A DNA stretch of 64,000 bases from Rhizoclosmatium globosum (Eukaryota > Chytridiomycota > Chytridiomycetes > Chytridiales > Chytriomycetaceae). This document shows positions 49,987-61,941 of the stretch, piece by piece; the stretch's first letter is position 1; every line of letters begins with the position of its first letter. Location: the NCBI GenBank assembly GCA_002104985.1, contig MCGO01000018.1, positions 1 to 64,000 on the forward strand, in the 5' to 3' direction. The notes under the pieces are model-generated. The model saw nothing but the letters and a program-made list of their open reading frames with translations. It did not search any database and was not told where the DNA came from. A program made the position numbers and the translations under genes.

Positions 49987-52072
49987 TCAAATATTAAAGA
50001 AACTAGGATTGTTTGCCATGCACCATTTACGTCTGACAGCATAGTAGCGAAACGCCTGAAACTCATATTCACGTACACCAAAGTAGGAGTACCCCATTTC
50101 ATTCACAGCTTTATCAAATGCGTTCATATCGTCGCCTACATTCTGAAGCGCATTCCACAATGGATTCCATCTTGCATCCACGTATCCAGAGTCCAACGAA
50201 ATGGCTCTGCAATCTGGTGTCTTGGATCGACAATTGGAACGTTGGTTTGATTGTCCAACCAGGCAGTTCGTTCCAAAGTTGACTGTTGCTCCTTTTTTGG
50301 CCATGCTTTGGATCACCTGCGGAGGAATGGCTCCTGTGAGTTGGTTTCCTGCCAAAGACCTATTATTTGATTTAAGTACATCAATTAAGAAATTTATGCG
50401 CGTACAAAGCCTTGATGTTGGATAATTGAGCAAGTTGGGTTGGGATTCCTCCAACTAGTTGATTTTGGGATAACTCACTATGAACAAAAAAGCATAGCGT
50501 TAGAGCTACTGGGAAAGAAAACATAGCATATACATCAACTCAAGGCTTTTTAGTTGTCCAATTTGTGATGGAATACTTCCCGAAATCTGATTCCCTGACA
50601 GGTTTCTGCATAATCACAATTAGCTTACAAAAAAGAACAAGAAAGCAGACGCACATGGTTGTCAAACTCAACAAAGAGCCAATCTGCGTTGGAATAGGTC
50701 CAGCCAAGTTATTCCCAGAAAGGTCACTTGCAATTCAAAAGCATCTTAGAAGCCTGATAATCACAACCAACAAAACAACTCACATGATTTGCAACGCAGC
50801 AAAGCTCCCAATACTCTTTGGAACTTCCTGAGCAAGTCCCATCCGTGGAAAGACAACATGAACGACGCGATACCCTTCAAACAAAACGTATTTTCCTCTG
50901 TAAAGTAAAAGATTCCCTTTAACCTTAAAAGAAACCCTAATAGAAATTTACTCACTGATCGACCCGTCTCTCTCCTCTTTGATTCAGCACCTTTTTCAAA
51001 CCTGGTACGACGTACTTTCCGTTTGGGGAGATGTTTGCACAGTCAAACTGGTAATCAACGGAAGGAAATGCAACTTTCAAATCAGCGCATTCTGTCGGTT
51101 TGGGCAATGCTGAAGTCAAAGTAGCCGTCGTAGTTGTTGGATATTCTTGTTTGGGTATTACCGTCAGTTGGCTTGATTGACTTGTACTGAAAACGCTGAT
51201 TGAAGAAGCTAGCGCGTTCAATGTTGGTAGAGTGGTACCAGTCGACGTGTTGAGAGTTGCTGACGATGATGCAAATGTTGTCGCTATTGTTGATGCTGTC
51301 CGAGTAGTAGAAGTTGAAGACGTGATGGACGTCGTTGAAGTTGATGAAGTTGAAGAAGTGAAAGTAGTTGTGGATGTTTCCGTGGATGTTGTTGGTGAAG
51401 TGTTTGTAGTTGATGAGGTGGAGGTCGAAGTAGTAAACGTAGTTGTTGTACTCGTAGAAGTACTGAATGTTGTTGTAGATGTAGTTCGAGAGGAAGTCGT
51501 TGAAGTCGTCGTAAAAGTCGTCGTAGACGTAGTCGTTGTTTGACGAACCTTAGTAATCAGCAGGACTGTGGTTCAACTTTAGCATTACTTCCAATACAAT
51601 AAAACCGACCCCAAGTGTAGTCTATTTCAATTTCATATCCACCATTATTTTTTTTCGCAAGACAAACCTTTGAAAGCGGATGATACACTGCCCACTCACA
51701 ATTCGCAGTCTGATAGCACAGATTTACACAATCAACTTGATTATTCTGCTGTGGCAAAGATGCCACAAATGTTACCCACGGATATATTCCATTCAAAACC
51801 GTGGTTCTGTCACCAGGGACGTAAATCGTCCACGTTATGTCAATAACAGGATTTCCGGAGAAGTGAGCATGGATTTTGCATGTTTTGGTGGATTCTTGGT
51901 ATATGACACCAACACACCACGGATCTTTTTCGCAGGGTTCGGTACATTGATCAAGCTCAACGTTTGTCTTGGTACTTGAGACTTCTGTTAGATATTTCAC
52001 TTTCGGGACAGGGATCCATTGAAGTGCAGCAGATGCAGCCGCGAGGAACAGAACACTTGCGATCGCCTTCAT
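49987..52072 (-). CDS. Secreted leucine-rich-repeat protein with PAN-like modules (LRR-B)
   Basis: Seven exons (52072-51610, 51565-50956, 50897-50784, 50726-50655, 50605-50534, 50477-50406, 50359-49987) give 591 residues with every phase matching. It has a cleavable signal peptide (MKAIASVLFLAAASAALQW), two four-Cys PAN-like modules (QCTEPCEKDPWC; DCVNLCYQTANC), a Thr/Ser stalk about 110 residues shorter than in LRR-A, the ECADLKVAFPSVDYQFDC module, five LRRs, and the cap with ISLDSGYVDARW and FGVREYEFQAF. Exons 4, 5 and 6 are exactly 72 nt. It is the inverted paralogue of LRR-A, 7.5 kb away. Likely a cell-surface or wall recognition protein; no ligand can be inferred. Confidence 0.88.
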
Positions 52073-52283
52073 GTTTTGAACTTGAGTTTTGTTTTAAAAA
52101 AATATACTGATGTGATAATCAAGTGGTCTGGGCCTTTTTTCAGGATTACTCGTTTTTGACAATTTTGCACGAAGTTGACTTCTAAACCGGACTTCTCTGG
52201 CTCTACATGGTTTTTGGAAAGGCTCTCCAGATTCTAAAGAATAATTTGAACTTAAAAGCACACCACACTGGAAAGAATTTACT

Positions 52284-54184
52284 TTAAACTAATTCTGGAA
52301 TTGAGAATCCATAAACCACCGACTCCTCGGCATGGTTCGTATTTTCGACATGAATTTCAACTTTATACGATCCATTCTCTTGAGTTTCAAAGCATGACCA
52401 GTTACGACGTGGAAGGAGACGCTTGTGCTTGAGAACCTTGCCGTCGACATCCTTCTCAAACAATTCAAACATTTCTTCGACCGTGTTTGGCAGCTTTGTA
52501 ACTTTGGGGGAAAGGACGCGAGGATTACTGTGCAAGAGCGAGACGACAAGATCAGGGCCAGGAGCTGTAAATATTCAGGTTAGTCTGGTTTTCAAGAAAG
52601 CCCCAAAGTTCAAAGAGACGCTCACAGTTTACAATCGCGCTAGAAATAACTTGATACATAGCCTTAGAGTCCATTCTAACATTTGCCCCTAGCAAATCTG
52701 GCACAACATCGCTCCCTTCCGTCCTAAACCGCCCAACCCCACATATATGAACATCCCCCGAAAGAAACGTAACACGAACCCTCTTCTCTTTCGCAATTTG
52801 TTGCAACCGCTCAACCATCCGATTTCGCTCCTCTAAATGATTCGGATGTGTCCACTCATCCATCAAGTCATCTCTCAAATCTGGTTGTCCAAATGAACCT
52901 CTCAACCTATGCATAACAGCACCGTGCCCAACACCTCCCAAGAAAACCTTTTCCTCCTTTTCGGGAGGATGCATTTATCAAGGGACCAAAGACTTTCCGG
53001 CCGACGGATTGGAGTTTCGAGATTGCTTCCATTGCATTGTCGACGGCGAGTAAGCGTGGGTATACGACGGGGACTGTTGCGACAATGTAGAGATGACGGA
53101 TTGGGGTCGGGGAATCCTGGAGTCGGGTTTCGAGGGTGGTCCAGATGGAAGTCCAGCAATCTTCGTTGATGACTGTATGTTCTGTGCGACTGGATCGGTT
53201 GTCAAGGGCGAGGACGAGAATATTTGAGCCGAATTGCTTGATCCAGTTGTATCCTTTATTTTCAGGGAAAAGCGAGTCTTGGAATGCACGCTGGAATGTA
53301 GTGTGGTGTTGGAAGAGGAGGTAAAATCGGTAACCAATGCGTCCGATGTTTTGAATCACAGGGGATCCTTGTTGTGCCGCAGGATAACTTCCGTATCCAT
53401 CGAATATATCACTTTTTTTAGCAACATAATTAGTATGATATCTATGAGCGGATAATAAAACGTACTGATCATCGCAAACAAAGGTGTAAGGAATCGTGGC
53501 AAGCGCTTCAGCAAAACCTTCCTCCTGGAACCAATGAGCATAACCACAGAAATATCTTTCTGACACAGTTTTTTCATGCTCGAGAGTCCATTCTACCTTC
53601 TCTCTGTCCTTCAAATCCGCCGTTTCCATAAACTCATTCAACAACGGCAAATTAAACAAGTCCATGTGTGGACCGTCAGCATAGATTTGGTCACCTCCCC
53701 CAATTTGAATATGGTACGGACGACGTTCATGATTCTTGAGAAGATCATTCCATACTGACGAAGTCTCATATTTCTCGTGAGGATGGAGCCCGCCAAACCC
53801 ATTACAACTCCAAAAGGTAAAGCGGGCCGATTCTAAGACCGAGGGGACATGGAAGGAGTGTGAGTGAGTCTTGAAGGAGGACGTTACTTTGTAAGACACG
53901 TGTTGTGGCTGATGGGTGAGAACAATCACAAGATCAAAGCGGTAGAAGGAGAAGGATCCAAACGAGTCAATTAAAAGCGGCTTCCAAGAACCAATTGAGA
54001 CTTCAAAGTGAGGCTCTGATCCAATTGGAGCAATTACGAGCACTGATCCCTGCCAACAATTGTCGCTAATGTCAGCAAACCGGAGAAGCGGTCCAAGCTC
54101 GGTCGGCGATCGGAAGAATTGTGCGTTGGGATCACTCGTTGGTTGGCTTGGATCAAGCGTGAAGGATGGGACGGGGAAGACCAT
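52284..54184 (-). CDS. PhoD-like metallophosphatase
   Basis: Four exons (54184-53466, 53411-52994, 52947-52626, 52564-52284) give 579 residues. Metallophosphatase motifs of the fungal PhoD-like branch: SCNGFGG, HIQIGGGDQIYADG, CDDHDIFDGYGSYP (assembled across intron 1, which confirms that junction), DLRDDLMDEW and TFLSGDVHICG. The C-terminal beta domain ends with LLPRRNW and YGFSIPELV. No signal peptide, so probably cytoplasmic, unlike secreted bacterial PhoD. The second intron (46 bp, 52948-52993) rests on restoring the frame between KVFLGGVGHGAV and the upstream block and is the least certain. The substrate is presumably a phosphodiester or phosphomonoester. Confidence 0.88.
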
Positions 54185-54414
54185 TTGTGTGATTTGGACG
54201 CAAGTGTTCTTCCTCAGTTTTTAACCAGCAAGCGGTCGAACTTGTGCAAATTTAGTGCTCTTAATTCTATTTAAAGCAATTGTAGTTTTATATATGTTCC
54301 GAAAGAGGTTTATTGGCTTTCCGAAGCTTTCATAAATATGTAACATGTATTACTGTCTAAGTACAAGAATCAATGAGCGAGTCTGGGGTATATTGCAGGT
54401 GTGGAAGATATGGT

Positions 54415-54675
54415 TTAGTGGACCCATCGTCTTGAGCGGTGACGTTGGGCCGACTTTGCTCGTTTCTGAGTTTCTTTGAAGGAGAGACCCGAAACCTGGA
54501 ATGCACTCGCTTCTTCGGTTTGCGGTGTTGGAATAGACGACAGACTGAACTTGCTCATGACAGCGGAAAAGAGTTGGGCGGCCGATGAAACAGACGAAGT
54601 GGATGATGTGGAGGACACGGACGATGAGCGGGATCCGGTTTCAAGAGAGACAGTGCGGGTCATTGTGACAGTCAT
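54415..54675 (-). CDS. Small Ser/Thr-rich hypothetical protein
   Basis: 86 residues from the ATG of MTVTMTRTV. A Ser-rich middle (SVSSTSSTSSVSS) is followed by AAQLFSAVMSKFSLSS and a basic end (RHRSRRW). No domain recognised. Two inverted CCAAT boxes lie 100-150 bp upstream, which favours a real, expressed gene. Spacing from neighbours on both sides is generous. Confidence 0.5.
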   Translation of the reverse strand: MTVTMTRTVSLETGSRSSSVSSTSSTSSVSSAAQLFSAVMSKFSLSSIPTPQTEEASAFQVSGLSFKETQKRAKSAQRHRSRRWVH

Positions 54676-55446
54676 TGGAAGTCTTAACAAGGTTGTATAG
54701 GTTGTTTTTACTTCAGTGGGACGGGAAAAGGACTCCCTTTATGGAGAACCACAAGGGAGATGCGTCACATTGATTCTGATTGGCTGGCGATGACAACGAG
54801 GTCCCGAAGCTCCGTGATTGGTCAGTTTTCTCCCGAAAAGACTCACCATTGATTCCGCAATCTCATTAATGCCAGATTAAAGAAATTAAACACAGATAAA
54901 CAAAGTACTTTGTGTGCAAATTTCTTTGAGAATCCAGAATCCGTTTGAGCCCGATACTTTTCGCTTTTGGAAAGTATAACTACCACAGGGAACTTTTATT
55001 CAAGAACTTGGTTGAATATTATGAGTGCTGCAAAACACGAGTTCATTTCATTGAGGCTTGAGTTCATAATTGCATCACAATGTTTATTGGGCCATTCAAT
55101 GGATAATTAAGCGGAACCTGCCAGAAGTGTATTAATTGCGACAACTGTGAATGACAGCTGTTCCAAGTGATCCTTGCAATATGGGCTGTAGAACATTTGA
55201 AGACATATATATCAAACCAAACGCCGCTTTGTACTTCCAACGTACAAATTCACAAAGAATAATAAACTGACAAAAACTCAGCTGTTGTATTAAACAAATC
55301 TCCTCACGTTGAATCGTTTTATGGGGCGGGAATATGCGGGATAAACGCGCATTGTAGTTCAAAACGCCAGGATATTGATAAGACCAATCAGAATTTCGCA
55401 CGGAACTACCTTCCAAGAATCTTTCGGTAATTTCATATTCAACAAG
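54676..55446. other. Divergent promoter region
   Basis: About 770 bp between two divergently transcribed genes. ATTGG occurs at 54779-54783 and 54817-54821, reading CCAAT toward the minus-strand gene. Open frames here show no coding character. Confidence 0.5.
54779..54821 (-). promoter_or_regulatory. Pair of CCAAT boxes
   Basis: Two ATTGG motifs 38 bp apart on the plus strand, that is, CCAAT on the strand of the gene starting at 54675, 104-146 bp upstream of its ATG. This is the usual distance for HAP/NF-Y binding in fungi. The motif is short, so chance is possible. Confidence 0.35.
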
Positions 55447-56248
55447 ATGGGCTCTGGCATCACACTTTATACTGTCGGTATGATTTGGTTATCCATGAGC
55501 CTGTTGCTTCAAGCTTACAGCCCAAACTGATAGGAACACCCAACGGCCAAAAAGCCAGTATCGCATTAGAAGAACTTAAAGAACATTACAACTTGGAATA
55601 CAAGCACTACGCAATCGATTTTGACAAGAATGAGCAAAAGGCGGAATGGTTTCTCAAAATCAATCCAAACGGAAAGATTCCTGCTATTGTCGACCACAAC
55701 CGTGGAGACTTTGCTGTCTTTGAAAGCGGAGCTATTCTCTTGTATCTTGTGGAACATTACGATCCGGAACATGTCTTGTTTCCAGAAGAAGCGAACGAAA
55801 AGAGTGAGGTGATTCAATGGATTATGTGGCAGATGGCTGGCTTGGGTCCGATGCAAGGTAAACATTGAAGTTTAACTCCTAACAAGTTACTAATACTCGT
55901 ACTCAAACAGCACAAGCCACGTATTTTTCCAAGTTCGCCACAGAAAAGGTACCCTTCGCGATTGATAGGTTCAAAGACGAATGTCACAGACTGTATGCTG
56001 TCCTCGAGAAACATCTTTCCTCTGGTGGAAGAAAGTATATCGCCGCTGATCGTTTCACGATTGCTGACATCTGTTCGTTCGGATGGATCGCTGGTCACTA
56101 CGTGTACACCGGCTTGACGTTAAAAGACTATCCACACGTGAACGCATGGTTAAGACGAATCGCGGGAAGGCCAGGAGTAGTTGCTGGAATGAATATTCGA
56201 CAAATCAATAAGTTGATTCAAAACGACTTCAAGGACACCACCTTATAA
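55447..56248 (+). CDS. Ure2-type glutathione S-transferase
   Basis: Three exons (55447-55477, 55534-55857, 55911-56248; introns 56 and 53 bp, both phase 1) give 230 residues. The N-terminal thioredoxin fold has [19 protein letters not shown] spread over exon 1-2, [13 protein letters not shown] with the cis-Pro, and [10 protein letters not shown], the glutathione-binding Glu-Ser. The C-terminal helical domain contains [19 protein letters not shown] sequence ([15 protein letters not shown]). It is close in type to yeast Ure2p/fungal YfcG-like GSTs, which detoxify or act as glutathione-dependent disulfide reductases. No prion-like Asn-rich N-terminus. Confidence 0.93.
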
Positions 56249-56533
56249 GGGGATATGATTGAAATTTCTTGGATAACCCAGTTAGCATAATTATTTAGCA
56301 ATAAAAAAATCTCATTAAAGGCACTTACGTTCAACGGCATCATCTTCCTTCGAAAAAAGACAAATGACATGTTAATCGCGCAACCTTCCACATCCTGCTG
56401 TTCCGATAAGAATCACGTGCAAACAATTACCAACCCTTTGTTTGTTCAAATTGGGGTTTGTCGAAAACACAAAACATACAAAAAGGAAATCAACCTCCCT
56501 CTCCTCTTCCCAACATATACCCTGCCAAACATA

Positions 56534-56788
56534 ATGCGCACACACGGTCTCTTTGTCCTTTCCATTGGCTCTTTTGTGACCCTCACTTGTGTTCTTCTTG
56601 GAGCTGTGGCTGTATCTGCAAGTGGGCCTCAACGGAATCAAGGACTCTCAACAGCACAGTCAACAGCGATTGCGACTGTAGCTTTCAAGGAAGTCTTGTC
56701 AACAGTCTCCATCTTCGCAAATGGATTCATGTTTACACTGTTTTCGGCGGCATTGTTATCGATCGCTGTCGTTGCCATTCCGATTTGA
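56534..56788 (+). CDS. Small two-helix membrane protein (tandem paralogue 1)
   Basis: 84 residues. Helix 1 is near residues 6-28 (FVLSIGSFVTLTCVLLGAVA), then a ~30-residue polar loop and helix 2 near the C-terminus (MFTLFSAALLSIAVVAIPI). It resembles the neighbouring 91-residue protein in size, the CVL...SAS step after helix 1 and the Phe-rich start of helix 2. No family recognised. Confidence 0.55.
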   Translation: MRTHGLFVLSIGSFVTLTCVLLGAVAVSASGPQRNQGLSTAQSTAIATVAFKEVLSTVSIFANGFMFTLFSAALLSIAVVAIPI

Positions 56789-57112
56789 GCCCGTCGAAAC
56801 TGTTTTCGCACACACTTACCACCATGCTGTCATATCTTTATAGTTGCCCTTCGACCATTGGCAAACCCGTACTTATCTCTTTGTAAAATTCATTTGTATT
56901 ATTAAGGCTGCTCTGTATACTTCCCTCCTTCATCCAATAAAGGCATGAATATAACTCTTCTGTTCCACTCTTCTGTCCAAGCACACTGACATTGATCCGA
57001 AAAATTCAGAGAAAAATCAGGGTTTCTGATTTTCGCACCCCTTCCTTTTGTTTCCAACACTTCAGTGCCTTTCAAGTCACACACGTCACGTTTTCTCTGG
57101 AACTGCGTCGAA

Positions 57113-57388
57113 ATGCATCAAGACCACAAAGCCACATTCTACGTCTTTACAAAGTACTCGCTCTTGTTATCGTGTGTCTGCGTCCTTGGGGTTTCTGTTG
57201 TCTCAGCCTCCTTTCAACATCCGCAATATGTTTCAGTATCGCATCACAGCAATGCCACGACTGTTATTGAGGCTCCAGACTTTTATGATGTTCTTGGGAT
57301 ACTTGGTGGTGGCTTCTTGTTTGTGCTTCAGTGCTCAGCGGCTCTGACGTTGACTTTGAGGTTGTCGCTGTTTGGGTTGAAGCTGTGA
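57113..57388 (+). CDS. Small two-helix membrane protein (tandem paralogue 2)
   Basis: 91 residues with a short polar N-terminus, helix 1 (LLLSCVCVLGVSVVSAS), a loop rich in His/Ser/Val and helix 2 (GILGGGFLFVLQCSAALTL). Same layout and local matches as the gene at 56534, about 325 bp upstream on the same strand. The membrane protein at 59681-60010 is a third protein of similar plan. No family recognised. Confidence 0.55.
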   Translation: MHQDHKATFYVFTKYSLLLSCVCVLGVSVVSASFQHPQYVSVSHHSNATTVIEAPDFYDVLGILGGGFLFVLQCSAALTLTLRLSLFGLKL

Positions 57389-57516
57389 AACTTCCCCCTT
57401 TATACCCCCCTATCTCTTCACACCCTGTATATTACTTTCCTCTCTTTATATATGTTTGTTCTCTCTTTCCGGCAAACCAATCTGCCAAATGAACAAGTGT
57501 CTGTTAAACCCAATAT

Positions 57517-59493
57517 ATGTATAACACAACAATCCATGCCAATGACGCAATGATCAACCTCACCGCCACCTTCCCCCCCGTAAAATCATCCTCCCAAAAA
57601 AACAAACTCCGAAAACAAAAGGAAATGACTTTATCCGACTCCAGTGCCGATTATCCAAACACGGACCCTCCCCCCAATTATTTCCCTCCACCAAGTCCAA
57701 CCAAAATGCAACCACTCGTCACCGCCGCCCGCCGTCTCTCCATTCCCCTTCCAGACAAAATACCCACACTACCACTCAAGAAGATTGCCCTGGTCCTCGT
57801 CTGCGTCATGCCAGAGGTAAATCGAAACAACTCCCGCACCCTTCCATCCCAAGTGGCAAAACCTGGAACCATCAACCGTACACTGCCACACGAAACGAAA
57901 TACCCATCAGAAAGCTGCTTCAACCACTCTGTGTATACAAAGTGTCAATGAGACGTGCAGGAGGCACTTTGACAGCAACCCACCAAAAACAAATGTCGCT
58001 CAGAAAACTGATTCGTTTTCGATAACTACAGGTCCTCATATATCATATGCTTCATCCTTTGTATCCGTACATGGTGCAGGCGTTGATACCGGGCGACGAT
58101 GCGATCGGATATCATGCTGGGATCCTTCAATCTGCGTACTTCCTGCCTTCTATAATTAGCGCACCGCTTATGGGTTAGTTTGGCTCCTCGCCTTTGATCC
58201 TACATTTCTAACGAGATTTTATTGGGTTAGGTCGGCTCAGTGATGTTGTTGGGCGGCGGCAGGTGTTGCTTGTTGGGTTGATTGGGTATGGGTGTGGAAC
58301 ACTGTTGTTGGGGGTTAGTGTGCATTACTGGGTTTCTGTGTTTTCGATGGTTGTCACTGGGTTCTTTTCGGGGAATGCGACAGTTGCCAAGAGTGTTATT
58401 GGTATGTTGTTGTTGTTTGTGTACGTTGAATGAAACTAACTTCAAAAATGGGAACATAGGGGAGTTATCGAGTGACGATCATACAAGGGCGTTAGGTTAT
58501 AGTGCGTATGGAATCGCGTATGCTGTGTGTTCGATTCTTGGGGCTGTGATGGGTGGACAACTGGCTGACTCGACGCTCTTCAATTCGATACCGTACCTTG
58601 CAAAGCGGCCGTACTTTACAGCGTGTTTCTTTGGGTTCTTGCTCGCGGTTTTGTGCATCATTGTCACGTTCTGGCTACTGGATGATGACGCAAACAAATC
58701 AACCGGAAGGGACGGATACGTTCCACTCAAAGTCGAGGAAGAAGTTGCACTGGGAATGACAAGCCCTAGAATCAGGCTCGCACCGGGTGTAACTTACACC
58801 GCGATACCCGCACCGAATGCAGGCACACTATCCGAACGAATTTGGAAGTCAGTCGCGCCATACCTCTCCATCTTGAATCGGCATACTTTGGCGCCACTGG
58901 CTTTGTACACTCTGTATGCATTGACAAATAGTGTGCTCCACACTGCCATCCCATTGATTTCAGCAAGCGAAAAGGGCTACAAACTACCCCAAAAACGAAC
59001 AGCCCAAATCAGTATGTACACTGCTCTCGCGAAACTCTGTGCCAAGACTGTATTCATGGGTGTGCATTCTTTTGCTGGGAGTCTGGGTACATACCGTATT
59101 GGAACCGGGTTCTTGATTCCAGCACTTATTTTAGTTTCTGGAGTTGTGTATGGACTGGAAGGACTTGTTCCTGGTTTGGTATTTGTAGGAATTGGAGAAA
59201 GTTGGGCGTACTTGTCGCTTGTGATGCTTATTACGGAAGGTGCTCAAGTACATGAGAAGGGGGCAACCTTGGGACTTGTTCACGGAGTGAGTGGGTGTTT
59301 GGCAGCGATTGTGAGGACGGTGGGGCCAGCGATGGCTGGAGTATTATGGGAAACCAGTGGCGCATTTGTGCTGTTTTCAGTGATTGCTGCATTTGTTGGT
59401 GTGCAAATCTTGTTGAGTGTCGTATTTTTGAGGACGAGGAAGTTTAGAGCAGTACAGGTTGGGGTTGGAGAAGGAAAACGGGATCTTGAGTAA
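57517..59493 (+). CDS. Major facilitator superfamily transporter
   Basis: Four exons (57517-57816, 58032-58173, 58231-58401, 58460-59493) give 548 residues. MFS motif A between helices 2 and 3 is GRLSDVVGRRQ, assembled across intron 2. Twelve helices are expected. The large N-terminal cytoplasmic segment (~85 residues, Lys/Ser/Pro-rich) and a central loop after LLDDDANKS are typical of the fungal DHA1/ZIF-like branch. The final helix ends with a short basic tail. Substrate not predictable. The first intron is 215 bp. Confidence 0.9.
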
Positions 59494-59680
59494 ATGGGTC
59501 AAGTTCGAATCAGCAGCAATAATCTAAAGCTATGTAGTATGATTTGGGGATAGTATACAATTTCATTTCGTTTGTAACATAGTTTTATTCAATATGAGAT
59601 ACTGTGGAGCGGTATAGTAACAATGAAAATGAGATATGAGGTTCTTTTTGGGGGGGTTACGCTTGCCAAGTGGGCGTAGT

Positions 59681-60010
59681 CTAAGCAGTCTCATCTTCCA
59701 GGCCTATGACTTGCGGGGCAAACACAATAACCCCTGAGAAGCACAGGGATACTTGGACAACAAACAGGTAGGCCCGGTACAGCTTCCCCGTGGTCGACAC
59801 GATGCCCCAGTCGGGCAGAATCGAGTACGCCGCATCCGAAGCAATCTGCGACGACACCGACGCAGCGATCAAAAGCGGCTCAGTGCCCGTCGTTGCATTT
59901 GAACCGGCGGCAACCATGGCCACAAAGGCGAGAATGAAGAGGATTACTAGGCCAATGCGCGTGAAGTGCCCGTGGGTCTTGTGGTCCCGGTGCGGTCGAT
60001 AAGCGGCCAT
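59681..60010 (-). CDS. Small membrane protein, family unknown
   Basis: 109 residues. A His/Arg-rich cytoplasmic N-terminus (MAAYRPHRDHKTHGHFTR), helix 1 (IGLVILFILAFVAMVAAG), a ~40-residue loop and helix 2 (LFVVQVSLCFSGVIVFAPQV). It is convergent with the MFS gene. Size and plan resemble the two small membrane proteins at 56.5 and 57.1 kb, but residues are too divergent to claim homology. Confidence 0.6.
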   Translation of the reverse strand: MAAYRPHRDHKTHGHFTRIGLVILFILAFVAMVAAGSNATTGTEPLLIAASVSSQIASDAAYSILPDWGIVSTTGKLYRAYLFVVQVSLCFSGVIVFAPQVIGLEDETA

Positions 60011-60352
60011 TTCTATGAAGGTATTGGTTGGTAGGAGGTTGTTGCAGGAAATTGGAGGCCTGAAAATTGTAGAGAAACGGAAAAGAGATCACATGGGAGA
60101 CACTGGAATATTCCTTACTTGGATTGCCTTGATCTGCGCTTTAATGATTGTTTTACGTTACTATGGCTATCATGGGGAGTTTGGCTACTTTAGTTTGCCT
60201 CGCAGTGTACTTACTGAACACCAGAATATCTGACCTGGTTTTTCTAATCATAATCTTCATCATTCATCAAATAGTAATATTTATCTTTTAGTTGATTATT
60301 TATTCGAGTAAATTCTTAGCCCCGCAAATTGGTTTGAAGTGGAACAAGGCTC
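60011..60352. other. Divergent intergenic region
   Basis: About 340 bp between the small membrane protein and the LEA2-like gene, serving both promoters. An open stretch at 60092-60232 with a hydrophobic helix is short and unsupported. Confidence 0.5.
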
Positions 60353-61941
60353 ATGGCACGGCTACAACTCCCTCAAACCACTGAAGAATGCATCGTGGTA
60401 TATGGAGCAGTAATAGTTGGTCTGAGGACGCTGGGTACGATTCAGTGGGAGGTAGTTGTGCCAGTAGTGCTGCTCTCGATAGTATCACTTGCAATCGCAG
60501 TAGCAGCATTTGCATACACATTCCCACATGATACACTCCTCTTTCTCATGAAACCCGGACAGCCACTCTTCCACAACGTACGAGTATCATACTTTACATC
60601 AAATGGGCTTGTCGCCTCATTGGACACTGAGGTTCCGTTCCCACGACTGTTTTGGATTCCACCGTGGTCCTTCTTTACTCTTTCGATGCATGAAACGGCA
60701 GTGAATCAGTCGCTCAAAACACTCAGTGCCAGTCTGTCGCTGAAGAAGCCGTACATTCGCACTGTTGATCTGACATCCTTCTCGGCTTCATCTTTCTCTG
60801 AAACGGAACTTCTTACACTTACGCTGTCCGATCCAATTAAGCTGTCTCGTTCTACATCTACTAGTCAAACTACCCTCAAACTGGTCCAACATGAAGTCCA
60901 ACTTTCAATCACAAACGATTCTGCTCTTGCAGACCTCATTCTTGCTCTGACAAACCCTGAGGCCTCAGTACTTGATCCGGAAACCGAATTGTCTCTTTCA
61001 TTACGGGGGAAACTCATGCTCTTTAACCGTTTCACAATTTATCGGGGGGCTCTCCCTTCCATCCCTATATCTCTCTCAGACCTCATCAGTACCAACAAGA
61101 TTCCAACCTCCAATCGTGGTACAGTCACAACCATTGAGCATATCGATATCTATCCACACGAGGAAGATGCCCTCCTTCAATCAAAAAAAGAGTCTGAGTC
61201 ATCATCAAAACTTGACTCAGAGGATGATCACGAGGACGAGGAATTAGTTCCAACAAGACCTCCTGGATTCGCTGGTTTGCTTCCTGGAATGTAAGTTCCC
61301 TCTATTTCTTAACTCCCTCCACATCTTAACCCTATTCCCTTTGAAGAACACTCCACAAATCCCCCTTAACAACCGAAGGCCTCCACCTCTCCCTCGACGC
61401 CTCCCTCACATTCACATTCCCTCCAGCCCTCGACTTACACATCCAAGAAATCGCATTCGGCGTATACCTAAACCGCAAAATGATAACCTCAGGCCTCATC
61501 TCCGCCTTCCACATTGAAGCCAACCTCTCCTACGGCGTTGATTTTTCCATCCAATTCAACAACCCACAAACCCTCAAGAAAGTGAACCTATCGTCGCTGT
61601 TGATGGATGTGACGGGGCTTGTGTCGCGGGCGCTTGGGGTTGGGATTGGGGCGATTGAGACGCTTGCGTTGGAGACTGTGAGGGCTACGACGGGGGTTTC
61701 GGTTGCGTCGCAGGTTCATGTGAAGGTGCTGAGTGTGAAGGGGTTTGACTGTGTGGGTGGGATTACGGATGTGGAATGGTTGGCGAGGATTTTGAGTCGG
61801 TTGGATCATTTTGGACGGGACTTTTCGTTGTTTACGGATAGTAGCTTGAGTTCTAATGGTAGTGGGTATATTAGTCCAAGGAATGTTGGGTCGCCGGCTC
61901 CTCCTGATGAGTACGAGTTTGAGACGATCCCACCTTATTAA
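60353..61941 (+). CDS. LEA2-like/DUF3712-type membrane protein
   Basis: Two exons (60353-61290, 61347-61941; 56-bp intron, phase 2) give 510 residues. A single N-terminal membrane helix (VVVPVVLLSIVSLAIAVAAFAY) is followed by extended beta-rich sequence with repeated patterns such as VQLSITNDSALADLI and LSLRGKLMLFNRFTI. This resembles fungal vacuolar/ER proteins with LEA2-like immunoglobulin-fold repeats. An acidic Ser-rich loop sits just before the intron. Codon use in the last exon is GC-rich on one side (61580-61800) but remains coding. The family name is tentative. Confidence 0.65.

Noticed and set aside
55132..55416. Minus-strand 94-codon open stretch upstream of the GST gene
   Set aside because: No domain, signal or codon character; it overlaps the expected promoter and has no supporting splice or context evidence.
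60092..60233. Possible micro-protein with one hydrophobic helix
   Set aside because: Under 50 residues, in a divergent promoter region, and nothing beyond hydrophobicity supports it.
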